A stretch of DNA of 64,000 bases from Mycobacterium sp. 852002-51971_SCH5477799-a (GTDB taxonomy: Bacteria; Actinomycetota; Actinomycetes; Mycobacteriales; Mycobacteriaceae): contig NZ_LZIF01000082.1 in NCBI RefSeq assembly GCF_001667145.1, positions 1 to 64,000 of the forward strand, read 5' to 3'. The notes below the pieces were generated by a model, which had not been told where the DNA came from, searched no databases, and worked only from the letters and a program-made list of their open reading frames with translations. Positions 9,794 to 21,255 of this stretch are shown in pieces. The translations under genes were made by a program, and so were the position numbers. The number at the start of each line of letters is the position of its first letter. Position 1 is the first letter of the stretch.

Positions 9794-10249
9794 CTAGCCG
9801 GCTTCGGCGGCTGCCTTGATGCGCGCCAGCGAGGCGTTCATGCCGTCGAGCAACTCACGTTCAAACTTCGTGGTCCCGCCGAAGAGCGCGTTCACCGACA
9901 GATTCGAAAATGCGGTGACGCCGTTTTCGGCATGCCGGCTCTCGATCAGCCGGGTGCCGTCGCCGCTGGGCTCGAGCTCATAGGTCCAGATGGTGTTGTT
10001 GGTGTCGACGCGGAACGCGAGCCTGCGGTCGGGGACGATCTCGACGATCGTGCAGGTGGTCGGCCAGAACAGGCGCTTGCGGCGGTTGAGGTTGAACGTC
10101 CGGGTGCCCTGGCGCACCGGGCCGAAGGGCTTCATCCACCGGCACTGCGGACTCCACTGCGGCATTCGCCGCAGATCGGAAACCAACTCCCACACCGTGG
10201 CCACCGGCGCGTCGATATCGACATGCGCTTGCAACAGCGGGGCTACCAT
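9794..10249 (-). CDS. SRPBCC (START-like) family protein
   Basis: The 151-residue protein fits the polyketide cyclase/dehydrase SRPBCC fold, which forms a hydrophobic cavity for lipids or other small molecules. It opens with the family pattern VDIDAPVATVWELVSDLRRMPQWSP. It ends with an amphipathic helix (LLDGMNASLARIKAAAE). The ATG is chosen because a perfect CCAGGAGGAGCG ribosome-binding site precedes it; the frame stays open upstream. It replaces PPE13 at this position relative to M. tuberculosis. The ligand is unknown. Confidence 0.87.
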   Translation of the reverse strand: MVAPLLQAHVDIDAPVATVWELVSDLRRMPQWSPQCRWMKPFGPVRQGTRTFNLNRRKRLFWPTTCTIVEIVPDRRLAFRVDTNNTIWTYELEPSGDGTRLIESRHAENGVTAFSNLSVNALFGGTTKFERELLDGMNASLARIKAAAEAG

Positions 10250-10268
10250 CGCTCCTCCTGGTGGCGAA

Positions 10269-10544
10269 TTAGTTGTGGTCGAGAAAGTTTTCGAGTCCGG
10301 CCTGAGCGCCGCGCGCGCCACGACGGGCCGCGGCGAGTTGCAGCAAGAAGATGCTCGTGCCGAGCGCCCCGACGCCCAGCCCGGCCAGGGCCACCGGACG
10401 CCAGCTCTGCAGGGACGGCACCAAGAAAGCGGCGCCCACCGCGACCAGCCAACCCAGCGCGCCGAGCGTGATGAACGGCCACGCACGCAGCAGCGCAGCC
10501 GGCAGCGGCGGTGCCGTGCGGTTGCGACCGGGTTCGGCAGACAT
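10269..10544 (-). CDS. Small membrane protein (Rv0879c-like, probably DUF2530)
   Basis: This 91-residue protein has two predicted membrane helices (about residues 22-42 and 50-71), with a basic C-terminal tail. Its length equals that of Rv0879c. The function is unknown. It lies 20 nt upstream of the SRPBCC gene on the same strand and may be co-transcribed with it. Confidence 0.8.
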   Translation of the reverse strand: MSAEPGRNRTAPPLPAALLRAWPFITLGALGWLVAVGAAFLVPSLQSWRPVALAGLGVGALGTSIFLLQLAAARRGARGAQAGLENFLDHN

Positions 10545-10748
10545 CGCGATCAACATAACCCGCCGCCGGCGTCCGCCGCAGTGCACTCGTCTGTCGACGC
10601 GGATGATCGAAAACCACGAAGCAATGCGGGATGCGCGGGCGGATAAGCGTTTCGATGAAAAAACTCCGCCGCTTGGCCATACCGATCAACACCCCGTCGT
10701 TCACGGGTTCGTGTCTCGGTTTGGAAGCCTGCCGTGTAACCTCGCGCC

Positions 10749-11180
10749 ATGCCTGACAGCGATGCGCGGCTCGCCAGCGACCTGTCACTGGCAGTGATGC
10801 GGCTGGCCCGCCAACTGCGGTTTCGCAATCCGTCGTCGCCGGTGTCGTTGTCCCAGCTGTCGGCGCTGGCGATGTTGACCAACGAAGGCCCGATGACCCC
10901 CGGGGCCCTGGCGATCCGCGAGCGGGTCAGGCCGCCCTCGATGACCCGGGTGATCGCGTCGCTGGCCGAGATGGGCCTGGTGGATCGCGCGCCGCACCCC
11001 GTCGACGGCCGGCAGGTGCTCGTGTCGGTCTCCGAGTCTGGGGCCGAGCTGGTCAAGGCAAACCGTCGCGCCCGCCAGGAGTGGCTGGCCAAGCGGCTGG
11101 CGACGCTGGACGGCGAACAACGCGATACCCTGCGCAACGCGGCCGATCTAATGCTGGCGCTGGTCGACGAAGGCCCGTGA
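10749..11180 (+). CDS. MarR-family transcriptional regulator (Rv0880-like)
   Basis: The 143-residue winged-helix protein has the MarR layout. N-terminal dimerisation helices are followed by a helix-turn-helix ([20 protein letters not shown]) and the recognition region ([18 protein letters not shown]). The wing contains [11 protein letters not shown], and a C-terminal dimer helix follows. Such proteins usually repress neighbouring genes and release on ligand binding. Its stop overlaps the rRNA methyltransferase start by 4 nt (GTGA), so they form an operon. Confidence 0.9.
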   Translation: MPDSDARLASDLSLAVMRLARQLRFRNPSSPVSLSQLSALAMLTNEGPMTPGALAIRERVRPPSMTRVIASLAEMGLVDRAPHPVDGRQVLVSVSESGAELVKANRRARQEWLAKRLATLDGEQRDTLRNAADLMLALVDEGP

Positions 11181-12031
11181 GCCACACCACCGAAGCCCGA
11201 ATGATCACCGACGTTGACGACCCCGACGATCCGAGGCTCGACGATTTTCGCGACCTGAACAGCGTCGACCGTCGTCCAGATCTGCCGTCCGGGAAGGGTC
11301 TGGTGATCGCCGAGGGTGTGCTGGTGGTGCAGCGCATGCTCGCGTCACGCTTCCGCCCGCACGCCCTGTTGGGCACCGACCGCCGGCTCACCGAGCTCGA
11401 AGATGACCTGGCCGGTAGCGCCGTGCCCTTTTACCGGACCTCCGCCGACGTCATGGCCCAAGTGGTCGGCTTCCACCTCAACCGCGGTGTGCTGGCCGCG
11501 GCCCGCCGGGTGGCCGAACCCAGCGTTGCCGAGGTGATCGCGGGGGCCCGCACCGTCGCTGTGCTCGAAGGGGTCAACGATCACGAGAACCTGGGCTCGA
11601 TCTTCCGCAACGCCGCGGGGCTCGGCGTCGACGCGGTGGTGTTCGGCAGCGGCTGCGCCGACCCGCTGTACCGCCGCGCGGTCCGGGTGTCGATGGGCCA
11701 CGCGCTGCTGGTGCCGTTCGCGCGCGCAACCTGTTGGCCCGCCGACCTCAAAAGATTGCGAGACAACGGTTTTCGACTTATGGCGATGACCCCGCAGGAC
11801 ACCGCTTGCGCCTTGCCGGACGCGATGGCGACCGTGTGCGACGAACGCGTCGCGGTGTTGGTGGGCGCCGAGGGGCCCGGACTGACGCCCGCCGCGCTGC
11901 GGTCAAGCGACGTGCGGGTGCGCATCCCGATGTCGCGGGGCACCGACTCGCTCAACGTCGCGACGGCGGCGGCGTTGGCGTTCTACGAGCGTGCCCGCTC
12001 GACGAAAGGCGGCGATGGACAGTCAAACTAG
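11177..12031 (+). CDS. SpoU-family (SPOUT) RNA 2'-O-methyltransferase (Rv0881-like)
   Basis: The 284-residue protein has an N-terminal RNA-binding domain and a C-terminal trefoil-knot SAM-binding domain. The signature motifs are [16 protein letters not shown] (motif 1), [10 protein letters not shown] (motif 2) and [17 protein letters not shown] (motif 3). It probably methylates a ribose in 23S rRNA or tRNA; the target base is unknown. The GTG start overlaps the upstream MarR stop and fixes the reading start against the longer open frame. Confidence 0.9.
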   Translation: MSHTTEARMITDVDDPDDPRLDDFRDLNSVDRRPDLPSGKGLVIAEGVLVVQRMLASRFRPHALLGTDRRLTELEDDLAGSAVPFYRTSADVMAQVVGFHLNRGVLAAARRVAEPSVAEVIAGARTVAVLEGVNDHENLGSIFRNAAGLGVDAVVFGSGCADPLYRRAVRVSMGHALLVPFARATCWPADLKRLRDNGFRLMAMTPQDTACALPDAMATVCDERVAVLVGAEGPGLTPAALRSSDVRVRIPMSRGTDSLNVATAAALAFYERARSTKGGDGQSN

Positions 12032-12320
12032 GCTCCGGCTGATGAGAGACGAGTCCGTCCCCTGGGCAACGGGTTTGACGGTGACCGCATTCGTTGCCGC
12101 GGTCACCGCCGCCGCGATCGTGGTGCTCAGTCTGGGGCTGCTTCGGGTGCACGTGCTGCTGGCCGTCGGGCTCAACATCGTGGCCGCCGGGGGACTGGCA
12201 CCGACCCTGTGGGGGTGGCGGCGCACCCCGGTGCTGCGCTGGTTCGTGCTGGGTGCGGCTGTGGGCGTCGCGGGAGCCTGGGTGGTGCTGCTCGCTTTGA
12301 CGGCCGCGGGTCGCGTTTAG
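12015..12320 (+). CDS. Small membrane protein (Rv0882-like, probably DUF2537)
   Basis: This protein of about 101 residues has three hydrophobic segments: TGLTVTAFVAAVTAAAIVVL, the HVLLAVGLNIVAAGGLAPTL region and the WFVLGAAVGVAGAWVVLLAL region. A short basic loop (WGWRRTPVLRW) separates the last two. The ATG at 12015 overlaps the methyltransferase end; an ATG at 12042 would give a 92-residue product without overlap and is nearly as plausible. Function is unknown. Confidence 0.75.
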   Translation: MDSQTRLRLMRDESVPWATGLTVTAFVAAVTAAAIVVLSLGLLRVHVLLAVGLNIVAAGGLAPTLWGWRRTPVLRWFVLGAAVGVAGAWVVLLALTAAGRV

Positions 12321-12342
12321 TGGAGCACGCGAAGCGGGCGCT

Positions 12343-13116
12343 TTAGCGCTGTCCGCCCGAGCGCACGCCGAGCAACACGTCTTCCCACGCCGGAATGACC
12401 GGCTTGCCGCGGCGGGTGTGCACGGGTTTTTCCTCAGGCTCCGCGGCCACCGGGGCTTCCGCGGCGGGCGGCTTCGCGAGCTCTTCGAAGTCGACATGGG
12501 CAACCCGGGCCAGGGGGCGCAGCGGAAGTTCGAAGCTGGGGTCGATCAGCGCGCTGGCCGCGTCGTCGATGGCGGTGACCGTTCCGCCGTGGGCGCCCGG
12601 GCAAAAGCAGAAATGCGCGAGGTTGTCGGACCGGCCGACCTTCCACGCGAGTTGCACCGTCCAGCGGTTGTCTTCGTTGCGCCAGGCATCCCAGCTCAGT
12701 TTGTCGTGGCTGAGACCCCGGCTCACCAGCGCGGCGCTGACCGTCTCCAGCAGGGTCAGCACAGCGGGACCGTCGGCCAGCATCGGGTGGGCGGCGGTTG
12801 CCAGCTCCGCGGCGCGGAACCGTTCCAACAGCACCGGGTGGGCGAAGCGGCGGATCCGCGACACCTCCGAGCCGGACGCCGCGGCGACCTGCTCGACGGA
12901 GGCGCCCGAGCGGATCTTGGCCTGAATTTCCTTGGGGCTCAGCATGTTGGTGACTTCAATCTCGAGCTGCGGTTGCTCGCAGGACAGGGCTGCGTCACGC
13001 AGCAGCGTTCGCAGGCGGTCATCGGCCGCCAGCTTGAACTGCTCCGCGGGATCGTCACCCTCGCAGATGACATATTTGCTGTCGGCATCCAGCCCTACCA
13101 CTTTGAGTTCCCGCAT
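12343..13116 (-). CDS. sepH: Septation protein SepH (DUF3071)
   Basis: SepH is an actinobacterial cell-division factor that binds FtsZ and promotes filament bundling. The 257-residue protein starts with the conserved MRELKVVGLDADSKYVIC. Next comes a helix-turn-helix-like part (LSPKEIQAKIRSGASVEQVA). A Pro/Ala-rich linker and a conserved C-terminal end (GKPVIPAWEDVLLG) close it. A clear GAGGAGA site precedes the ATG. It ends convergent to Rv0882 and lies tail-side of serC. Confidence 0.9.
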   Translation of the reverse strand: MRELKVVGLDADSKYVICEGDDPAEQFKLAADDRLRTLLRDAALSCEQPQLEIEVTNMLSPKEIQAKIRSGASVEQVAAASGSEVSRIRRFAHPVLLERFRAAELATAAHPMLADGPAVLTLLETVSAALVSRGLSHDKLSWDAWRNEDNRWTVQLAWKVGRSDNLAHFCFCPGAHGGTVTAIDDAASALIDPSFELPLRPLARVAHVDFEELAKPPAAEAPVAAEPEEKPVHTRRGKPVIPAWEDVLLGVRSGGQR

Positions 13117-13238
13117 GGTTATCTCCTCGCAGGCTCCGTGCAGGTCAGCGACGGACCCGTCACGTGCGCACTGTAGTCCAGCAACCGCCCATCACCTGTG
13201 CTGACACGCGGTGCGGTTGCGCCCTGATTGCCGGTCGG

Positions 13239-14414
<1,176 letters not shown>

Positions 14415-14601
14415 TCAGCCTCCGGGTCAAAAGGCCTGCTCGGATGCGACTGGACGTTTGGCCGTGTGTGATCTGGGGCATAAAAAATTCATGACCACCG
14501 GTCAGGTCACACTGCTTGAGAGGGTCTGGAGAATATCCGGTACCTGCGGTACTGTCTGGACATAGCACGTCCAAATGTAAACCTCTTGGGGAGGCCTGGA
14601 T

Positions 14602-15627
14602 ATGGCTAGGACGCGATTGGTCCGGCGTTGGCGCAGCAACATGGAAGTGCGCGACGACGCCGAATACGTCAACATGCTTGCCACACTGTCCGAGGGGTCG
14701 GTGCGGCGCAACTTCAACCCGTACACCGACATCGACTGGGATTCGCCGGAATTCGCTGTCACGGAAAACGATCCGCGGTGGATTCTGCCGGAGACCGACC
14801 CACTGGGCCGGCACCCCTGGTATCTCGCGCAGTCGGACGAGCGCAAGATCAAGATCGGGATGTGGCGCCAGGCCAACGTGGCCAAGGTGGGACTGCACTT
14901 CGAGTCCATCCTGATCCGCGGCCTGATGAACTACACGTTCTGGGTGCCCAACGGGTCTCCTGAGTACCGGTACTGCCTGCACGAGTCGGTTGAAGAATGC
15001 AACCACACCATGATGTTCCAGGAGATGGTCAACCGCATCGGCGCCGACGTACCGGGCATGCCGCGGATTCTCAAGTGGCTTTCGCCGTTGGTTCCGCTGG
15101 TGGCCGGCCCGCTGCCGGTGGCATTCTTCATCGGCGTGCTGGCCGGCGAGGAGCCCATTGACCACACGCAGAAAAACGTTCTGCGCGAGGGCAAGTCGTT
15201 GCACCCGATCATGGAGCGGGTGATGGCCATTCACGTGGCCGAGGAGGCCCGCCACATCTCGTTCGCTCACGAGTTCCTGCGCAAGCGCGTGCCGGAGCTT
15301 ACCAAGAGGCAGCGATTCTGGACCGCGTTGTACCTGCCACTGACCATGAAGGCGCTCTGCCGCGCAATCGTGGTGCCGCCCAAGGCTTTCTGGCGCGAGT
15401 TCGATATCCCGCGCGAGGTGAAGAAGGAACTGTTCTTCCGCTCGCCGGAGTCGCGGAAGTGGCTCAGCGACATGTTCGGTGACGTGCGGATGCTGGCTTA
15501 TGACACCGGTCTGATGGAGACTCGCTCGGCACGGTTGATGTGGCGGTTGTGCAAGATCAACGGCAAGCCGTCGCGTTACCGCAGCGAGCCGCAGCGCCAG
15601 CACCTCGCCGCGGTTCCGGCCGCTTAA
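14602..15627 (+). CDS. AurF-type diiron oxygenase (Rv0885-like)
   Basis: The 341-residue protein resembles the p-aminobenzoate N-oxygenase AurF family of non-haem diiron enzymes. Metal-ligand motifs are visible: SVEECNHTMMF and HVAEEARHISFAHEF (both ExxxH/EExxH), plus a glutamate-rich GEEPIDHTQ segment. Its substrate in mycobacteria is unknown. It ends 17 nt before fprB, which encodes a ferredoxin-NADP reductase. fprB could supply electrons, which makes a functional pair plausible but unproven. Confidence 0.85.
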   Translation: MARTRLVRRWRSNMEVRDDAEYVNMLATLSEGSVRRNFNPYTDIDWDSPEFAVTENDPRWILPETDPLGRHPWYLAQSDERKIKIGMWRQANVAKVGLHFESILIRGLMNYTFWVPNGSPEYRYCLHESVEECNHTMMFQEMVNRIGADVPGMPRILKWLSPLVPLVAGPLPVAFFIGVLAGEEPIDHTQKNVLREGKSLHPIMERVMAIHVAEEARHISFAHEFLRKRVPELTKRQRFWTALYLPLTMKALCRAIVVPPKAFWREFDIPREVKKELFFRSPESRKWLSDMFGDVRMLAYDTGLMETRSARLMWRLCKINGKPSRYRSEPQRQHLAAVPAA

Positions 15628-15644
15628 CAACTGCGAGATCCTTT

Positions 15645-17333
15645 ATGCCGCACGTTATTACCCAGTCGTGCTGTAACGACGGGTCCTGTGTTTTCGCGTG
15701 CCCGGTGAATTGTATTCACCCGTCACCGGACGAGCCGGGCTTCGCCACCTCGGAGATGCTCTACATCGATCCGGTGGCGTGCGTGGACTGCGGTGCCTGT
15801 GTGAGCGCATGCCCCGTGGGCGCGATCGCACCCGACACCCGGCTGGACTCCAAGCAGTTGCCGTTTATCGAGATCAACGCATCCTTCTACCCGGACCGGC
15901 CGAAGGACGAGAAGCTGCCGCCGACGTCGAAGCTGGCCCCGGTGATCCCGGCGGCGGAGGTGCACGCCCGCCGAAGGCCGCTGACCGTGGCCATCGTCGG
16001 ATCGGGGCCCGCGGCGATGTATGCCGCCGACGAATTGCTGACCCAGCAGCGCGTCCGCGTCAACGTCTTCGAAAAGCTGCCCACTCCTTATGGTTTGGTG
16101 CGGGCCGGGGTGGCGCCGGATCACCAGAACACCAAGAGGGTCACCCGGCTGTTCGACAGGGTCGCCGGTGACCGCCGGTTCCGGTTCTATCTCAACGTGG
16201 AGGTCGGCGAGCAGCTGAGTCATGCGGACCTGCTGGCTCACCACCACGCCGTGCTGTACGCCGTCGGCGCACCCGATGACCGGCGGCTGGACATCGAGGG
16301 CATGGGTCTGCCGGGGACCGGTACCGCAACCGAATTGGTCGCGTGGATCAATGGGCATCCCGAGTTCGCCGATCTGCCAGTTGATCTCAGCCACGAGCGG
16401 GTGGTGATCGTGGGCAACGGCAACGTCGCCCTCGATGTTGCCCGGGTGCTGACCACGAATCCCGACGAGCTGGCCCGCACCGACATCGCCGACCACGCGC
16501 TGGCGGCCTTGCGGGGCTCGGCGGTGCGCGAGGTGGTGATCGCCGCCCGGCGCGGCCCCGCGGATTCGGCGTTCACGCTGCCCGAGCTGATCGGGCTCAC
16601 CGGCAGCTCCGAGGTGGTGCTCAGCGCGGCCGACCATCAGCTGGTGGCGGCCGATCTCGCGACCGCTTCGGATGCGTTGACCAAGCGCAAGCTGGAAACC
16701 TTGAGCACGCTCGGCGACGACGCAACGCCGTCGGACCGCCCCAGGATCAGGCTGGCGTATCGGCTCACCCCGAACCGGGTGCTGGGGGACCAGCGCGCCA
16801 CCGGCATCGAGTTCTCGGTCACCGGTAGCGATGAGACGCGCCAGCTGGATACGGGTCTGGTGCTGACGTCGATCGGCTACCGCGGCAAGCCGATTCGCGA
16901 TTTGCCCTATGACGAATCATCGGCCGTCGTGCCGAATGACGGAGGCCGCGTCGTCGAGCCCGCCTCCGGTGAACCGGTGCCGGGTGCATACGTCGCGGGC
17001 TGGATCAAGCGGGGCCCCAGTGGCTTCATCGGCACCAACAAGTCGTGCTCGTTTGAGACCGTGCAGTCCCTGGTCGCCGATTTCAACGCCGGCAAGCTGA
17101 CCGATCCGGTGGGCAGGCCCGAGGCACTGGCCAGCCTGGTGCACGCCCGTCATCCCGACGCGATCGACGCGGCGGGATGGCGCGCCATCGACGCCGCCGA
17201 GATCGCGCGCGGCAGCGACGCCGGCCGGCCGCGCAACAAGTTCACCGACGTGTCCGCCATGCTCGCAGCAGCAGCCGCCGCAGAGCCGGCGCCGCCACCG
17301 CGACGCCGGCTGCTGGATCGGCTGCTCGGCTAA
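15645..17333 (+). CDS. fprB: Ferredoxin/ferredoxin-NADP reductase FprB
   Basis: This fusion protein has an N-terminal 7Fe/8Fe ferredoxin domain (cysteines 9, 15, 19, 23 and 46, 49, 52, 56). It is joined to an adrenodoxin-reductase-like FAD/NADPH domain. The FAD site is VGSGPAAMYAADE (about 118-130), and the NADP site is VGNGNVALDVARVL. A conserved GWIKRGPSGFIGTNKSCS closes the flavin domain. Length is 562 residues and the ATG gives MPHVITQS, as in Rv0886. It moves electrons between NADPH and ferredoxins and sits directly behind the diiron oxygenase gene. Confidence 0.95.
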   Translation: MPHVITQSCCNDGSCVFACPVNCIHPSPDEPGFATSEMLYIDPVACVDCGACVSACPVGAIAPDTRLDSKQLPFIEINASFYPDRPKDEKLPPTSKLAPVIPAAEVHARRRPLTVAIVGSGPAAMYAADELLTQQRVRVNVFEKLPTPYGLVRAGVAPDHQNTKRVTRLFDRVAGDRRFRFYLNVEVGEQLSHADLLAHHHAVLYAVGAPDDRRLDIEGMGLPGTGTATELVAWINGHPEFADLPVDLSHERVVIVGNGNVALDVARVLTTNPDELARTDIADHALAALRGSAVREVVIAARRGPADSAFTLPELIGLTGSSEVVLSAADHQLVAADLATASDALTKRKLETLSTLGDDATPSDRPRIRLAYRLTPNRVLGDQRATGIEFSVTGSDETRQLDTGLVLTSIGYRGKPIRDLPYDESSAVVPNDGGRVVEPASGEPVPGAYVAGWIKRGPSGFIGTNKSCSFETVQSLVADFNAGKLTDPVGRPEALASLVHARHPDAIDAAGWRAIDAAEIARGSDAGRPRNKFTDVSAMLAAAAAAEPAPPPRRRLLDRLLG

Positions 17334-17788
17334 CCGGCTCCCTGCCCGGACATCGCCGCCGAAATCTCGTCCATGCTGACCTCGCGGACCGGCTGCCCCA
17401 GTGACCAGTGGTGGCCGAACGGGTCGGCCACCATGCCGTAGCGGTCGCCCCAGAACTGGTCGTCCAGCGGGGTCACCACGGTGGCACCCGCATCCAGCGC
17501 CCGCTGGAAGCTGGCATCGACGTCGGTGACCGTCAGGTGGATCGTGACGGGGGTGCCGCCCAGCGACGTCGGCGTCATCGATTTGCCCCCACACACTTCG
17601 GGGAAGTCGTCGTTGAGCATCACCGTGAAGCCGTTGATGCGCACCGCGGCGTGCACCAGTTTGCCATCGGGACGCGGCACGCGTCCTATTTCTTCTGCCC
17701 CAAAAGCCTTGACGTAGAAGTCGATTGCCGCGCCGGCATCGTCGACTACCAGGTGCGGGGACAGTGCCGGTTCGATGTTTATCGCCAT
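17330..17788 (-). CDS. VOC/glyoxalase-superfamily protein (Rv0887c-like)
   Basis: The 152-residue single-domain protein starts MAINIEPALSPHLVVDDAG and shows the paired beta-alpha-beta-beta-beta modules of the vicinal oxygen chelate fold. WGDRYGMVADPFGHHWSL is characteristic of the PhnB-like subgroup. The start follows GGAGAAGC. Its stop overlaps the fprB stop by 3 nt in convergent orientation. Catalytic activity cannot be inferred. The M. tuberculosis sphingomyelinase gene Rv0888 is absent from the next interval. Confidence 0.88.
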   Translation of the reverse strand: MAINIEPALSPHLVVDDAGAAIDFYVKAFGAEEIGRVPRPDGKLVHAAVRINGFTVMLNDDFPEVCGGKSMTPTSLGGTPVTIHLTVTDVDASFQRALDAGATVVTPLDDQFWGDRYGMVADPFGHHWSLGQPVREVSMDEISAAMSGQGAG

Positions 17789-17916
17789 GCTGCTTCTCCT
17801 TGTCGGTTCCCTTTCCTGCCCGGGGGAGGGCAGGTCCACGATTTATGACTGCGCCGGCGACGAAAACTCATCGCGACGACAACCATTAGATCGCCGGGTA
17901 CCGACAATCGAGCGGC

Positions 17917-19038
17917 TCAGGCGTTGGTCAGACTGCGGTTCCAGCCCTCGACGGATTCCGGGCTGCGCGGGCCCGGGCCCACGTAGATGGCCGACGGCCG
18001 GACCAGCTTGCCCAGCCGTTTCTGCTCGAGAATGTGGGCGCACCACCCCGCGGTACGGCCGCACGTGAACATTGCCGGCATCATGCTGGCCGGCACCCGG
18101 GCGAAGTCCAGCATCACGGCGGCCCAGAACTCGACGTTGGTCTCGATGGCCCGGTCCGGACGGCGCTCGCGCAGCTCCGCCAGCGCCGCCTGCTCCAGCG
18201 CGACGGCCACCTCGTGGCGCGGGGCGCCCAGCCGTTCGGCGGTAGCGCGCAGCACACGGGCCCGCGGGTCCTCCGCGCGGTAGACCCGGTGCCCGAAGCC
18301 CATCAGCTTGTCGCCGCTGTCCAGGACCTTCTTGACCAGTCCACGCGCGTCGCCGGTGCGTTCGACCTCTTCGATCATCGGCAGCACCCGCGCCGGCGCC
18401 CCGCCGTGCAGCGGGCCGCTCATCGCGCCGATCGCCCCGGACAGCGCCGCTGCCACGTCGGCGCCGGTCGAAGCGATCACCCGTGCGGTGAACGTCGAGG
18501 CGTTCATGCCATGCTCGGCGGCCGAGACCCAGTAGGCGTCAATCGCTTCGACGTGCCGCGGGTCCGGCTCGCCCTGCCACCGCGTCATGAAACGGGCGGT
18601 GACCGTATCGCATTCGTCGATGATCCGCTGCGGGACGGCCGGCTGGTAGATGCCGCGCGCGGACTGCGCGACATAGGACAGCGCCATAACCGATGCCCGG
18701 GCGAGCTGATCGCGGGCGACGGTCTCCTCGGTGTCCAGCAGCGGCTTGTATCCCCAGATCGGGGCGAGCATCGCCAAGCCCGCCTGCACGTCGACGCGGA
18801 CGTCGCCGGTGTGAATGGGCAGCGGGAACGGCTCGGCGGGCGGCAGCCCGCGGCCGAACTTGCCGTCGACCAGCAGCGCCCACACGTCGCCGAAGGTGAC
18901 CTGCTGGGTCACCAGGTCTTCGATGTCGACACCGCGGTAGCGCAGCGCACCGCCGTCTTTATCCGGTTCGGCGATCTCGGTGGTGAAGGCGACCACGCCC
19001 TCGAGGCCGGGGACGAAGTCTTCAGGGACCACAGTCAT
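17917..19038 (-). CDS. citA: Citrate synthase 2 CitA
   Basis: The enzyme condenses oxaloacetate with acetyl-CoA. The 373-residue protein carries the active-site histidine regions SGPLHGGAPARV and [15 protein letters not shown]. The catalytic aspartate lies near EFWAAVMLDFARVP. A TCGRTAGWCAHILEQ CoA-binding segment follows. The ATG at 19038 gives MTVVPEDF, matching the Rv0889c N-terminus; the longer open frame lacks support. It is one of two citrate synthase genes here, and is divergent from pdxH. Confidence 0.95.
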   Translation of the reverse strand: MTVVPEDFVPGLEGVVAFTTEIAEPDKDGGALRYRGVDIEDLVTQQVTFGDVWALLVDGKFGRGLPPAEPFPLPIHTGDVRVDVQAGLAMLAPIWGYKPLLDTEETVARDQLARASVMALSYVAQSARGIYQPAVPQRIIDECDTVTARFMTRWQGEPDPRHVEAIDAYWVSAAEHGMNASTFTARVIASTGADVAAALSGAIGAMSGPLHGGAPARVLPMIEEVERTGDARGLVKKVLDSGDKLMGFGHRVYRAEDPRARVLRATAERLGAPRHEVAVALEQAALAELRERRPDRAIETNVEFWAAVMLDFARVPASMMPAMFTCGRTAGWCAHILEQKRLGKLVRPSAIYVGPGPRSPESVEGWNRSLTNA

Positions 19039-19110
19039 ACCGAAAATTCTCGCACCCCCTGATCGGCCCGACGCTACCGGCCGGTAGCAAGCGCCGGTAG
19101 CGTGGACGCG

Positions 19111-19773
19111 ATGGCAGGACCAGACGACGAGCACCTGCAAAGAATGCGTGTGGAGTACGGGTCAGTGGAAAAAGACGGCAGTCCAGATCTGGACGCTGAT
19201 TGGCTCGGCGATGGCTGGGTTTCGTTGTTGCGCAAATGGATCGATGACGCCGAGCGGTCCGGTGTCGCCGAACCCAACGCGTTGGTGCTGGCTACCGTCA
19301 CCGCCGACGGCAGGCCAGCGAGCCGATCGGTGTTGTGCAAGAGCGTGGACGAGAGCGGAATCACTTTCTTCACCAACTATGACTCGGCCAAGGCCGACGA
19401 TCTCGCGGCGACGGCGTACGCCTCGGCGACGTTTCCCTGGTACCAGCTCGGCCGTCAGGTCCACATCCGCGGGCCGGTCAGCAAGGTCAGCGCGCAGGTC
19501 ACCGAGGACTACTGGTCCAAGCGGCCGCGCGGGTCGCAGCTGGGCGCCTGGGCGTCGCACCAATCGCAACCGATCGCGTCACGAGCGGCCCTGCTAAGCC
19601 AGCTGAGCGAGGTGACCGCCCGCTTCGCCGACCGCGAGCAGATCCCGGTCCCGCCGGGCTGGGGCGGCTATCTCATTGCTCCGGAGCTGGTTGAGTTCTG
19701 GCAGGGGCGGGAAAACCGGTTGCACAACCGCATCCGCATCACCGGCGACCGGGTGGAGCGCCTGCAGCCCTAA
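19111..19773 (+). CDS. pdxH: Pyridoxine/pyridoxamine 5'-phosphate oxidase PdxH
   Basis: This FMN enzyme makes pyridoxal 5'-phosphate, the cofactor of SerC and other transaminases. The 220-residue protein has [19 protein letters not shown] (FMN/substrate binding), [14 protein letters not shown] and WASHQSQPI. The diagnostic C-terminus is [14 protein letters not shown]...ERLQP. ATG at 19111 is preferred; a GTG at 19102 would add three residues. In M. tuberculosis pdxH is Rv2607, far away; here it sits between citA and gltA2, where Rv0890c-Rv0895 lie in that species. Confidence 0.94.
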   Translation: MAGPDDEHLQRMRVEYGSVEKDGSPDLDADWLGDGWVSLLRKWIDDAERSGVAEPNALVLATVTADGRPASRSVLCKSVDESGITFFTNYDSAKADDLAATAYASATFPWYQLGRQVHIRGPVSKVSAQVTEDYWSKRPRGSQLGAWASHQSQPIASRAALLSQLSEVTARFADREQIPVPPGWGGYLIAPELVEFWQGRENRLHNRIRITGDRVERLQP

Positions 19774-19917
19774 CGCGTTGCGAGGCGTCGTACGGGACTC
19801 GATTGCCGGCGTGACCAGCAGACTCGACCCCGGGCAGGCGCCTTATCCTCATAACGACTACCTTTTGCAGTAAGCACCAAGTCAGCAGCCATTCAGCCAG
19901 AGCGCAAAGGGGTTCTC

Positions 19918-21216
<1,299 letters not shown>

Positions 21217-21222
21217 CGAGTA

Positions 21223-21255
21223 AGCGGATCCGCAAGCGCGGCAACCGCATCCGCT
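21223..21255. terminator. Hairpin between convergent gltA2 and Rv0897c-like genes
   Basis: AGCGGAT (21223-21229) is perfectly complementary to ATCCGCT (21249-21255), with a 19-nt G/C-rich loop that can pair further. It fills the 37-nt gap between two convergent stop codons. It lacks a U-tract, which is common for mycobacterial terminators. It could serve both genes. Confidence 0.5.
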